A DNA stretch of 64,000 nucleotides from Cerrena zonata (Eukaryota > Basidiomycota > Agaricomycetes > Polyporales > Cerrenaceae), in NCBI GenBank assembly GCA_038087015.1, contig JASBNA010000010.1:62001-126000 (forward strand). The letters are read 5' to 3'. Of the stretch, positions 54,341 to 64,000 are shown one piece after another; positions within the stretch are counted from its first letter, which is position 1; each line of letters opens with the position of its first letter. Under the pieces are notes generated by a model. It ran no database searches. It was not told the DNA's origin and saw nothing but the letters and a program-made list of their open reading frames with translations. The position numbers and the translations under genes were made by a program.

Positions 54341-54811
54341 TGTTACGGGCGAAGCCCTAAGTTCTGAGTTCGAGTAGTTCAAGTCTGAGGTTCTGGTTCT
54401 AAGTAGGGCAGATGCGCCTAGGTCAGGTTAAGGAACTAACTACGATATGTACAGGGTATATATAGTTAGAGGAGGTCCCCCTTCCTAGCCAATCAGATGA
54501 ATAGTATGAGTTGTACGAGAATGAGAAATGAGTCAGAGTACAACAAATGAGTCATGTGGAAAGAGAAGAGTGAGTCAGCATATGACGAATGAGTCATGGG
54601 ACTGATGAGTGAGTCATGGTATAGGATAAGAAGTTATGGGGCACATCAGAGGACAATAGGGTGAGAGTGTAACATGTGCTATATTGTGTGAGTGCTAGAA
54701 TGTCCATGAGGTATAGATAGATGGTGAGTTCTAGAAGGAAATGATGTCATAGTACAGGTAGTATGAAGAAGAATGAGATATGGCAATGAAAAAGTAACGT
54801 TCATTGTAACA
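54341..54811 (-). repeat. Ty3/gypsy 3' LTR (471 bp, minus strand)
   Basis: On the minus strand it starts TGTTACAATGAACG at 54811 and ends CGCCCGTAACA at 54341. It matches the LTR at 43049-43524. It lies downstream of the minus-strand pol at 56767-64000 and after a purine-rich GTAGAAGGGAGCTAA, so it is that element's 3' LTR. No 5-bp target repeat can be checked because the other end is outside the window. Confidence 0.9.
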
Positions 54812-55423
54812 TTAGCTCCCTTCTACGTTGAAATCTACTCTAGATTTCATCAAGCCTATAAAGTTCTCCTTTTGCCTTGTCCAATTGTCCAATTAGATAC
54901 TTGACTGTGACTGTTCATTCGTAGTCATCATTTTCATTATCCCAATCCTGTTCTACTTGTTACAGACTATACTTTGCCGCCCAGTCAAGCCCTAGGTTAG
55001 GGTTACAATTCAGGGATTCCCCAGGGATTCCCCTTTGCTTCTATTGCCTTGTGACAAGTACGCTTCTATTTTCCTTTATCCTTTTGTAGTTATAGTACTT
55101 CCCACATATGCCCGCCATCGCTGAAGCCTCTGAGCTTCCTCCGTCCTATTATTAGTCTAGCTTCTGCTTCTTGTCTTCTGCTGCCTTCTGCCATTTCTGT
55201 CTGCTTTCCATATCTATAGTTAGCACGCACTGCCTTAGTGCACGGACCATCTTAGCTAGTATAAGTAGTTGCCCTTTGTACAGGTCAAGCCAAGCTTGAT
55301 CTACCCATTGCTACCGGTCTATACATCTCATAACGCTACCTTGTCTTGTGTAGTCTCGGCTCTACTTGGGTACCTATAAGTTATAACCAGGGTCGGTTGT
55401 AACACTACTTCGTTTCCCCATCC
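54812..55423 (-). other. Gypsy 3' untranslated region with polypurine tract
   Basis: The polypurine tract is at about 54812-54826 (minus strand AGAAGGGAGCTAA). The rest has no sustained frame in either direction. Confidence 0.5.
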
Positions 55424-55741
55424 TTAGGCTTGTCCAATTTGGTCATCATCATTTACTATCCACCCAACATATTGATTGTTGTTCTGGGCTTCATCCCATT
55501 TACATTGACAATGTTCTTCTCGGATGGTCTGGATTTGTTGGTAGAGATATTGGGCAGCGAGTGTGAGAGCAACATATATGAGGGCATGAGCGATTTCAAG
55601 AAAGACGGAGGTGTAGATGATGTGGTGGATATAATGAGTGGTGGTGGGGATAGTTTCATGCCAAAAGAAGAGGGAGGCGGTCTGGAGGGTTCTGAAGAAG
55701 TGATAGACGATTGAAAGGATGAAGAGGATGATGGTGTTCAT
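55424..55741 (-). CDS. Small membrane-protein-like frame between pol and 3' LTR
   Basis: 105 residues starting MNTIILFILSIVYHFF, with a hydrophobic N-terminus and a second hydrophobic stretch near residues 42-66 (HIIYTSVFLEIAHALIYVAL). The polar C-terminus is Gln/Asp-rich. It lies in the place where some gypsy elements carry an extra gene. I recognise no family and it may be a chance frame: the opposite strand is also open here (55430-55714). Confidence 0.3.
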   Translation of the reverse strand: MNTIILFILSIVYHFFRTLQTASLFFWHETIPTTTHYIHHIIYTSVFLEIAHALIYVALTLAAQYLYQQIQTIREEHCQCKWDEAQNNNQYVGWIVNDDDQIGQA

Positions 55742-55919
55742 GTTTGGAGGTGTAAAACTATGGGTGACTGGTTATGAAGGTTTTTCTACAGAATGAGGAA
55801 CTATGTCTGGGGTTTTATATGTTTTCTACTAAAAGTGAGTCATGGGAAATGGAAGGTACGGAATTCGTTTGGGAAACAGGAAGAGTGTTTGAAATAGTTC
55901 TATGTAATTATCAAAGCAC

Positions 55920-56510
55920 CTAGTTACATTCATCATCAGCCTCTACAACAGATTCGAGGGTGGTAGACTGAGAGGTGGATACAGTGATTGTGGGAGCGAA
56001 CAGGTGTTCGTTGGCATGACGGGTTTGGTTCTGAACCAACACGGGTGACTGTGGTGCTGGTGTGTCAGTGGTGTACCCTGGCAGGGTAGTGGAGGCAGTG
56101 TTGGTTGGGCTTGGCTCGCTAGGATTTATAACTGACAGTGCAGGTTCAGTGACGATGTGGTAGCGATTGTGATCTAGGATGAATGCGGTTGTTTGCATCA
56201 AGATGGATGGGTCGAGTGGGATTGGGGAAGAATTCGGTTGGGTTGGTTCCCATGAAGGTTTCGATGATTCGGCAATCATTGAGGAACATGTGGAGCATGA
56301 CCTCGAAGTTGATAATGGAGTCGCGGTAGTACCAGGCAATCTCTTCGGCATCTTCGGCAAGACTGTGAAGTCAGTCATTGATATTCTGGAGGTCCTGACG
56401 AATGTTACGGGCCTTGACTTGCCAGAGGTCAGCAGCTTCTTGGGAGTAGAGGAGGTTCTGGAGAGCAGTGTGAGCGGTGGCAGGAAGAGTACAGTTAGCC
56501 ATTGGTAGCA
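55920..56510 (-). pseudogene. Extra ORF downstream of gypsy pol, broken
   Basis: A minus-strand frame begins MANCTLPATAHTALQNLL at about 56500 and continues with helical, heptad-like sequence (QEAADLWQVKARNIRQDLQ; AEDAEEIAWYYRDSI) through one TGA at 56371-56373, which fits CGA to TGA. An overlapping frame (56378-55920) is Ser/Thr/Pro-rich. No known domain. It lies between the integrase end and the 3' LTR, outside the usual gag-pol plan. Confidence 0.4.
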
Positions 56511-56766
56511 ACAGTTGTTTTGAATTGATGGGGGTTCAAGCGAGTCTGTGTCTCTTCTTATATGCGTTCAGAATGTCCTGGGCATGGAGATTTCTCTCAG
56601 GTTCATATGTGTTTTCTGCATGTGGGTATCCTTTCCATTTGATGAGGTACTGCAGATGACCCCTCATCATTCTGTGTCCCAGGATGGCTTCTACTTTGTA
56701 TTCTTCTTCGCCATCAATGATGTCAGGTGGTGGGTTGGTGAAGTTAGGACTGTGAGCTTCCGTTTC

Positions 56767-57097
56767 TCAATATGGTGTTAGAATGGAAGCATGAAATACA
56801 TCATGGATCTTCCATTTCTTCGGTAATTTTAGCCGATAGGTCAGTGGTCCCAGAACCTTGGTGATTTCGAAGGGTCCTTCTCTGAGGGGTTTCAGCTTGT
56901 GATCTTCATACCCCAAATTCAAGTTCTTTCCTTCCAGCCACACTTTTTCTCCTTTCCCGAATGGTTTGAAGTTCTTTCCAATTCTTCCTGCCATCTTTCT
57001 TCAAGCTAGTTCATGTGCAGCATGTGCTTCATCCCAGATTCATTGTAAGCTTTGTAGCCGATCCTGTGCAGCGGACACATTGGTTCTTAGGTAAATA
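56767..57097 (-). pseudogene. Ty3/gypsy integrase C-terminal domain
   Basis: The frame 56994-56767 carries FKPFGKGEKVWLEGKNLNL and LREGPFEITKVLGPLTYRL ending in KWKIHDVFHASILTPY, the SH3-like C-terminal module typical of Ty3/gypsy integrases. It is the continuation of the integrase core at 62022-62681, separated by the 4.9-kb hAT insertion. Local stops occur just upstream (57000-57030). Confidence 0.85.
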
Positions 57098-57105
57098 GTG
57101 GGAAT
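57098..57105. other. 8-bp target site duplication, left
   Basis: GTGGGAAT directly before the hAT terminus, repeated at 62014-62021. Confidence 0.95.
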
Positions 57106-57119
57106 TAAAGTCCAGCACG

Positions 57120-57330
57120 AGTCTACTCGTGGATCTACTCGGACTTGACCTGTGGGTTTTACCAAATTTTAAATCACTACTTGGACCCATGTGAGTCAGG
57201 TCAATATTTGACCCAGACCCATGGGTCAAGTACTCACACTTTTGTAAGTACCTGTAGGTACTTTGTTGAGAGATCCATGACTCCAAGTAGATCTATGAGT
57301 ATATATTTTATAGACCAAGATCATTGTAAA
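57120..57330. repeat. Left subterminal repeats of the hAT
   Basis: Words such as GACCCATG, GGGTCAAGTACTC and TACTTGG recur in both orientations. They are mirrored in 61855-62000 (e.g. ACCCATGAGTC, ATACTCATGGGTA). In hAT elements such subterminal words commonly bind the transposase. Confidence 0.7.
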
Positions 57331-57374
57331 GCAGACCAATATGTGATATATATTAGTGCAGTCTGTACAAAGAA

Positions 57375-58024
57375 TTACATATTGTCATCTGAAACATCTG
57401 GTGTGATTAAGTCAGGCAATTCAGAATCATCAACCTCACTCTCCCCATCCTCTGCAAGTCCCTGAGAAGACCCTACCACCTCCGAGTCCCTATGAAGGAC
57501 CTCTTCAGTACAAGCCTGAAGGTACTCAGCATTATGCAAGATGTCACTGAGCCAGATGTTATCTTCATTAGAGGTCATAAGTGCCCGGTCTAACAACTGT
57601 AACAGTATGGCAATATAAGTTACATTTTATTTGAATCATGATCGAGACAGTAAATAGACGTACCGGCCACCGGCCTCGAGCCCAAATAAACAGCTGTTCA
57701 AGTTTGGTCCACATTGGCATGCTCTCGAAACAGAGACGCAGATGCCAAACAAACTCTAATCGCTCCCGCTCGTTGGTATGATGCTCATGCATGACATACT
57801 CAATGAGAACACCGAGGCGTCGAAGCACACCTTGTTCGTAATTGCCCTGTTGCTGCAAGGCGCCACGGCGATATTGATAAGATGACAGCCATCGAGTTGC
57901 ACTTGGTTGCACTCTTGTATTCCGATTCTACAAGGTAAACGACCTCGTTAGCAATTATTACATAACAGCAGACTCAGACGCATGTAATAATGAAATGAAA
58001 TATACGGAAACCCACCTCAGGCAT
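57375..58024 (-). CDS. Second gene of the hAT element, unknown 164-residue protein
   Basis: Three exons, 58024-58016, 57927-57664 and 57596-57375, join without stops to 495 bases. Donors are GTGGGT and GTACGT; acceptors are TTGTAG and TTACAG; both introns are phase 0. The protein is NRNTRVQPSATRWLSSYQYR near the start, mostly helical and aromatic in the middle (FVWHLRLCFESMPMWTKLEQ), with a Ser/Glu/Asp-rich acidic tail. It diverges from the transposase gene with about 720 bp between starts. No family is recognised. An upstream in-frame stretch (SSPNSSVTNQALTTMPE) suggests an earlier exon may exist. Confidence 0.55.
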
Positions 58025-58744
58025 AGTGGTAAGTGCTTGATTTGTCACGCTCGAGTTTGGACTTGAACTTCAGGAACGTGATGGAGCCGATTTACGGTCG
58101 GGCTCGATGTGAGCATTGCAGTACATTGAAGGCTCGTACTTATAGGTTTACCTTGGTGAGTGCGTGCTAATTGTGATGCATGGCGCATAAGTAATGTTTT
58201 TCTCAATATACCTTTTAGCCATCTTTTATCGGAGCTCCAAGTCCGGAGTGGTACGAGTGAGTAGTCGCTCGTTATCCATCTCATTGGACTGTATGGATGC
58301 CCCACGTCAGGGACTTTCTCCCTTGACATTCGGTTTCATATCTCCTAGGTGCGTAATTCAAGATTGAAACGTACAAACCACTAATTATAGTAGTGGTTTC
58401 AACCGTGGAAATACACCTGTCAAAGACAGCGCTGTCGATGGTACAGCTTGCGTGGCCGTCTCTCCCTGCTAGCTATCTGCTTCCGCATCTCATCGCCCAC
58501 ATGAATCCTCTCCAATCCGGCACTCGACAATGTTTTACTGTGGACCTAGGCTCTTATCCGCTCTCTGCTATAGTTTACGACTGGGTTTATTTGCTTACCC
58601 GCGATATGCATCGCACTTTCTGCCCTGTAACTGCGTACCTATCGCGTTCGATCCTAAGTCATAAGCCAGCCCTCGCTCCACCCCTCTCTGACAGCATCTT
58701 CTTGACCAAACTCCCCATTTTCTCGTCGAAGATACGTGCTCTAG
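58025..58744. promoter_or_regulatory. Region between the two divergent hAT genes
   Basis: 720 bp between the two start codons. Frames on both strands (58045-58329 minus; 58393-58800 plus) exist but have no support as genes; the latter overlaps the transposase start. It presumably holds both promoters. Confidence 0.4.
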
Positions 58745-61700
58745 ATGTCCTCCTCACGTACGATACCGCCGCGCAAACGCAAACGTCCTGCGAGGTATGA
58801 CGACGAGGCTTCTGGAGATGCACGGCCTCGTAGCAATCCATCTGGTAATCCGAGTCAACGGCCCACTAGTACCAACGCTTCTGGTGATCAACAGCCTCCT
58901 ACTGACACTTCTGAATTGAGCCAAAGAGAATCTAGTCCAGAAGTTGAAGAGATCGATCCACCTACTGATGCAAATATGGCTGAAGGCTCCGAGCAGTTGA
59001 ACTCGCTGCTGCTGCGTTTCAACCAGCGTTATGAGACTGTGAGCAAGAGTCCCGAGGAGGTTTTAAGTACGTCAATATATCGTTTTATTCAATGACTGCC
59101 TTCGCTAACATCATTCTTCAGAGCTTCAAGGGGCGAAATGGAAGTCTGCAGCCTATTCTCACTTCCGTCCTCCAATCATTGTGAAAGAAAGCGGCACCAT
59201 CAAGTACCGATTTGTTTGCAAGGCGCACCCGTAAGTGCATGCAAGGCTGAGACGATCTACGGCTTACTATTCTACTCCTGTAGCTCCGTTTCGATCACTC
59301 GTATCCGTCATGATGAAGCAACTAGCAACTTGATGCGCCATGTCAAACTCTGCGATGCAAAACCCGTTCCCGAAGGCGAGGCCATTACTGAATATGTCCA
59401 TGGTTCCACATACAACAAAGCCGGGTTTCGATACATGCTCGCTCTCTGGGTGGCTTGTAACCATCGCCCTTTCAATATCGTACAAGATGCACATTTGTTA
59501 CATCTGTTTCGCATGCTATATGCACGAGTTGAGGTCCCACACCCAACTACAGTTTCACGCGACGTGCAGTTCATCTTTAAGCGGTCTCAGGGGGACGTTT
59601 CGGCCTATCTAAAGGTATGTTTAATATCTTTACTATCTTCCTATGCCCTCTTTCATCACGACATACTAATACACCAATCCTTAGAAGCACTCCGGTTCCA
59701 TCCATATCTGCATAGACGGGTGGACTTCGCCCAACGTGTTCTCTTTTCTAGGGGTTACGGTTCAACGTGTCGTGAATGGTAACATGGAATCGTTCATCCT
59801 CGACTTCGTTAAGTAAGTGGTATGAGTGCGAAAACGACTTTCTAAACATACTGACTTGATTGCTTGTAGACTGACTAAGGGTCATACAGGCAAGTACCTA
59901 GCGGAGAAGTTGCTTGACTGCTTGAAGCAGTACGGAATTGAAGACAAGGTATGTATATCATGGCCGCCTATTATATTTATTCATGTCTGACATGGTAGTA
60001 CATGTAGGTCCTCGGAATTACATGCGACAATGCGTCTAACAACGACACTTTGGTGACCGAACTTGAGCTGGCATTAGGTGGTCGATGCGGCAAGGAATCA
60101 CGCATCCGCTGTTTCGCACACATCCTCAACCTGGTGGTCAAGGTACGTTTTGTATACGTCCGCAGCCCGGCATCTTGCTGATTAATTCATTACTCAGGCA
60201 ATCCTTTCCCCTTTTACTCGCAAGATGGCTACTGAAGACAGCGAGAGTGGCGATGAAAATGAAAACGACAGAACCGATTCCGAGCCCGATGACGATTCCG
60301 AGTCCGAGCTTCAAGATGATAACTCCCGTAGCAAGACGACAACCATTGACGACAATGATTACGAGCTGGACGTTGATGCTGCCAATGCTGATGAACAGGA
60401 TATCGACGCCATCATCGCCGAGGTTCAACTGGAGTATGCACTCACTAGTGAGGAACGGAAAGAGGGCAAGTCCGCTGTTACAAAGGTACTTTCATTTACA
60501 TGTAATGTCGCCATGTAGCCACAGGTCTGACCATCTAACTAATACCTATTTTAGCTTGTGGAGCTGGCGAAACGTGTCGTCCACTCGACTACGCTGCGCG
60601 ATGACTTACAGACATCCTGTCAAACTGCCAAGATCAAGCCTAAACAAATGAAACGATCTGTCGCGACACGCTGGAACACACTCGCGGAGGTTATCAAGCG
60701 TGCTATCTACCTACGCACTGCAATCGACAAGCTTGTCTCGCTTTCAAAATACGACAAAGCTGGTAAGAAAGGCCTTCGCCAATACCGACTTTCTAACACC
60801 GAGTGGAGTATACTCATCCAGTTGGGACATGTCTTAGGAGTAAGTTGCCCCTCATTTGATATTGTGGTCGTCTTCTCATGCTTGTTTTGCCTGCAAGGCA
60901 TTCCTTGAGGCTACCTTACGTGTGTCGAAATCTAAGACCCCGTTACTGCATGAGGTTATTCCATTAATCGACTCATGTACCGCTATCCTCGAGTCGGCCG
61001 CTGCTGATGTTACGAACCACCAATCGGTTCGAGTGGGTGCAGCACGTGGGATCCTCATTCTTAACAAATACTACTCCAAGACAGATGAATCCGTGATGTA
61101 TCGGATCGCTATGAGTAAGTGACCTGCCCTTTTGTTTTGATGTTCACTTGACCTAATCATTTGTGATATTTTAGTGATGCACCCGCGCTATAAGCTCGAG
61201 TACTTCCGCCGTCACAAGTGGGAGCCGGAGTGGATTCGGGCGGCTGAGGATATTCTTCGGGACCAATGGACACGGTACTATCAAGTCCCAACCACAACGC
61301 CAACTGTCTCCCAACATGACGAATCTCAAACGCAAGAGAGCTCAGGGTCTTACTTTGATATTGATGACTTTGCGACCGCCTCCGATGGTGATATGTTAAC
61401 TGAGTATCTCGAATCACCCACGATTAGGGGCTGTGCTGATCCTATTCAGTACTGGTTGTCCCTTCTTGCTGGTGGGGATCCTCGCGCTCAGATGGCGCTT
61501 GACTTCCTGTCCGCTCCAGGTATGTTATGCTGATATGTTTATTTGTTATGTTATCGGTAACTGATATTGCCTTTACTATAGCTGCCTCGACTGATGTTGA
61601 ACGTGCCTTTTCGCGCGGTGGACTTACCGTTTCTAAGCGCCAACATGCTCTAGGCGAGGAGTCTACTCGTGCTGCAACAGTGCTAAGTTCTTGGGCTCGT

Positions 61701-61814
61701 ATTCCAGGCCTCATCCCTGAGGATGATATGATTAGAGCAATGAAGGGGAGGAACAAGAGAACTAAGAAAACCAGGGTTCCAAATGTATATGTAGATGAAT
61801 CAGAGGCCGAGTAA
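58745..61814 (+). CDS. hAT transposase, 11 exons, intact (823 residues)
   Basis: Exons 58745-59066, 59122-59230, 59284-59614, 59685-59812, 59870-59948, 60008-60142, 60198-60485, 60555-60839, 60898-61114, 61175-61519 and 61582-61814 join to 2,472 bases with no stop. Domain order: basic Ser/Pro-rich N-terminus; BED-type zinc finger (C140, H163, C167); RNase H-like core with D265 in CIDGWTS and D330 in ITCDNASNND; an acidic insertion near residues 375-440; WN in ATRWNTLAEV; and the C-terminal dimerisation region with YWLSLLAG and E753 in STDVERAFSRGG. All introns are 47-80 bp with GT-AG ends. It cuts and pastes the element through the terminal repeats. Nothing looks broken. Confidence 0.92.
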
Positions 61815-61854
61815 AATGTTTATTTTATTCTACTTTTATTTTATTTTTTACATA

Positions 61855-62000
61855 AGTACCCATGAGTTTACTTGTAGTTTCGTCGACCAATACTTGGATC
61901 CATATGGGTCAAGTCTTGGTTGAGACTCAGACCCATGAGTCATATACTCATGGGTATTTTCATGAGTCTCTCTATGAGTACTCATGGGTATCTGCTACTC
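61855..62000. repeat. Right subterminal repeats of the hAT
   Basis: ACCCATGAG, TACTCATGGG and ATGGGTCAAG words repeat at 10-30 bp spacing just after the transposase stop, mirroring the left end. Confidence 0.7.
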
Positions 62001-62013
62001 GTGCTGGGCTTTA

Positions 62014-62021
62014 GTGGGAAT
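62014..62021. other. 8-bp target site duplication, right
   Basis: GTGGGAAT, identical to 57098-57105. Confidence 0.95.
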
Positions 62022-62711
62022 TGCTTTCAGATTGTATCCTATCATAATGTAGAATGGAGACATGCCTCATGCTTCATGAGTTCTTTCATTATGTACAAAC
62101 TCGGCATTGCTTAGTACTTCTGGTCAGTTCTCGGGATTATCCACACAGAACATTCTGAGATAGGCTTCCATTTCCTGGTTCATGCATTCAGTTTCTCTAT
62201 CGGTCTGTGGGTGATAGGCTGTGCTCATTTTCAACTTGACACCCATGATTCTGAGAAGTTTTTGGAAGACTTTGGATGCAAATTGTGGGCCTCAATCCGA
62301 TATGGCAGACTCAGAGAGGCCAAATCTTCGGTAAACATTCTAATGAATGAGTTTTGCCATTACCATGTGATCAGTGTCCTTAGTCCCAGGCATCAAAATA
62401 GCTCCCTTCAAAAGGCTATGGTCTACCACAACCAGGGCGGCATTAAAACCGTTGACTTCCGGTAGTCCAGTAACCCAATCCATAGAAATGTCAGCAAATG
62501 GTTGTTGTGACTTCATGGGAATAGGCATTAATGGTGGCGCAGTCGGGTGTGTGTTGACCTTGTTCTGCTGACAGACTGCGCATCCTGTGACATAGTTGGT
62601 AATGAATGTGTGTAATCCAGGCCACCAATAGTCTCGGGTGATCAATTCCTTTGTCTTTAGGATTCCCGGGTGACCCATCACTAATAGGTTGTGATAGTCA
62701 TGGACAATTCT
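62022..62711 (-). pseudogene. Ty3/gypsy integrase, zinc finger and catalytic core
   Basis: The minus strand reads MGHPGILKTKEL ... YWWPGL ... CAVCQQNK (HHCC zinc finger), then DISMDWVTGLP with the first Asp, a second Asp in AISD followed by TGA (62292-62294) and GPQFAS, and the Glu motif [14 protein letters not shown]. Further stops lie at 62124-62126 (Trp codon) and near 62065. The domain continues at 57097 on the other side of the hAT. Confidence 0.85.
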
Positions 62712-63500
62712 TCATCTTAGTTTCTCATCTGCTGGGATGTAAACCTTTCCCTTGTAAAAAACCAATCCTTTGTCTGTCTTCCAGTCAGCTAGGTCCAACT
62801 TGAGATCTGAGGGTCCTTCGTTCTTTAGTGCTTCAATTGCTTCTTTGACTAGCAGGTCTATTTCGTTTGACTTGGTGATTTCCTGCCTCAACTCGGTGTC
62901 TATTATATGTAAGAATAAGTGGTCCGGTAACATGACTGTTAGGGTGTCATCTCCAGATTTGTCATTGAAGGTGGGGTTTCATGAGAGCATGTCAGAGATG
63001 ACCATTTGGCTTCCAGGTATATGTTGGATTGCGCAATCATATTCTTTGATTAGGCCATGCCATCTGGCTTGCCATAGGTTGAGTTGCTGGGGTGCTCGGA
63101 AGTATGTGAGATTCTTGTGATCAGTGCAAATGATGAACCTGTGTGGCAATCCCCACAATAGGTGTCTCCAGTGTTTTAGACCCGTTATGATTCCAAGCAT
63201 TTCCCGATTATAGATCTTGTAGTTGCATTCTGCAGTGGATAAGCTCTTCGATAGGAATCCACATGGGTGCCAGTCACCATTTACGTCTTTCTGCCTCAGG
63301 ACAGCTCCTAATGTGAACTTGCTTGCATTGGTTTCTAGGACAAATAGTTTGGTGGAGTCTGGCATATGAAGTACAGGTGCCGATGTGAATTTAGCCTTTA
63401 GTGCATCAAACACAATTTGGCATGCTTCATTCCATTCCCAAGGATGGTCTTTCCTGGTGAGGTCATGAAGAGGTCTGGCTAGTTCCGCATATCATCAAAT
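62712..63500 (-). pseudogene. Ty3/gypsy RNase H and linker
   Basis: The frame 63413-62979 has LHMPDSTKLFVLETNASKFT, IYNREMLGIITGLKHWRHLL and FIICTDHKNLTYF, the RNase H of Ty3/gypsy pol, then SDMLS and a TGA (62979-62981) before NPTF. The linker to integrase (62933-62712) ends at another TGA before RIVHDYHN. Two adjacent TGA codons lie at 63492-63497 before YAELARPLHDL. All fit CGA to TGA. Confidence 0.88.
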
Positions 63501-64000
63501 GAATTTTTGATAGAAGTTGCCGAAGCCCAGGAATGATCTGACTTGTTTGACATTCTCCGGAGTTGGCCATGATCTGATACCCTCTAGTTTGACTGGGTCC
63601 ATATGCAGTTCCCCTGGTTTTAGGAAAGACCCAGGAATTCTACTTCTTTGGCATTGAAAATGCATTTTTCAGCTCTGAGAAACAGATCATGTTTCTTGAG
63701 TCATTCCAATACTCGTAGAACTCGCTGGTGGTGAATGGTGTGGTTCTCAGAGAATATGAGCATATCGTCCCTGTAGATAATGAGCTATCCTTCGTCGATC
63801 ATATCTCTGAAAATGCTATCCATCATGCATTGAAAGGTTGCCAGAGAATTACATAATCTGAAGAACATTACGGTTGGCTCGAATACCCTGTGATTCATCT
63901 TGAAGGCTGCTTTCCATTGATCCCCTTCTCTTATGCATATATTGTTATACCCATTTCTAAGATCTAACTTTGTGAAGATGTTGGCATATCTGAGTTTTTC
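63501..64000 (-). pseudogene. Ty3/gypsy reverse transcriptase, C-terminal half (runs off the window)
   Basis: The minus strand shows ATFQCMMDSIFRDMIDEG, then a stop in place of Trp, then LIIYRDDMLIFS with the catalytic Asp pair as YRDD (usual Y[ML]DD), then HHQRVLRVLE, a TGA at 63701-63703 and [12 protein letters not shown] frameshift near 63630 breaks the LGxxL block. The start of pol and gag lie beyond 64000. Confidence 0.88.

Larger units (their letters stand above)
57106..62013 (+). mobile_element. Complete hAT transposon, 4,908 bp, apparently autonomous
   Basis: Ends TAAAGTCCAGCACGAG and CTCGTGCTGGGCTTTA are inverted repeats of 16 bp with one mismatch, flanked by perfect 8-bp duplications, the hAT hallmark. 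Inside lie an intact 11-exon transposase on the plus strand and a second three-exon gene on the minus strand. Subterminal zones (57120-57330 and 61855-62000) are full of ACCCATGGGTC/AAGTACTC-type words. It inserted in gypsy integrase, so it is younger than that element. Confidence 0.95.

Noticed and set aside
55430..55714. Plus-strand 94-residue frame
   Set aside because: Antisense to the minus-strand frame inside a minus-strand gypsy element; acidic by reverse complement of Ser/Pro codons. I keep the minus frame only with low confidence.
58393..58800. 135-residue plus-strand frame upstream of the transposase
   Set aside because: Overlaps the transposase start in another frame, with no recognisable features.
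1..64000. tRNA or rRNA genes
   Set aside because: No cloverleaf-like A/B box arrangement or rRNA sequence was recognised by eye; a dedicated search could still find one.

Overview
The window looks like a transposon-rich nuclear region of a filamentous fungus, most likely an Agaricomycete (Basidiomycota). Reasons: genes are split by many 35-60 bp introns; an F-box/LRR-like fragment, a Helitron and a TET/JBP-like dioxygenase gene of a type known from mushrooms are present; and several generations of Ty1/copia, Ty3/gypsy, hAT and foldback elements are nested in each other. I see no rRNA, tRNA or CRISPR, and I cannot name a species.

Layout. 1-2359 is one copy of a near-identical duplication (second copy 20468-22826) carrying a decayed minus-strand gene. 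2410-3733 is a 5'-truncated F-box/LRR-like gene. 3824-5140 (minus) and 5400-12248 (plus) are two divergent unknown multi-exon genes; the plus gene is split by a decayed Ty1/copia element (5608 to about 9840). 12377-14767 is a truncated Helitron gene, cut by a decayed hAT copy (14768-17998) that itself holds a solo LTR (16989-17928). 17999-20417 is a foldback-type repeat. 23152-26870 is a large inverted repeat with small hairpins. 27396-34614 is the most interesting gene: by my intron model an intact 1,406-residue TET/JBP-like 2-oxoglutarate dioxygenase with a long C-terminal region, carrying a 2-kb TIR element inside an intron. 34615-43048 is relics, including a 1.36-kb foldback element (35995-37353) and the fullest hAT relic (37875-41688). 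43049-45533 is the 5' part of a Ty3/gypsy element. 45534-51438 is LTR debris, a TIR element, the foldback repeat and another hAT relic, much of it an inverted copy of 14768-20417. 51606-54340 is a TIR element and a broken hAT. 54341-64000 is the 3' part of a minus-strand gypsy element of the same LTR family as 43049, interrupted by a 4,908-bp hAT (57106-62013) with 8-bp target duplications, an intact 11-exon transposase and a second divergent gene.

How the pieces relate. Most sequence is layered mobile DNA. Premature stops in the decayed retroelements are mainly CGA to TGA, as expected from deamination of methylated CpG, and the best cellular-type gene here belongs to a family that oxidises 5-methylcytosine in other organisms. 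The link is suggestive only. The young hAT and the dioxygenase gene are the two parts that look functional; nearly everything else is broken.
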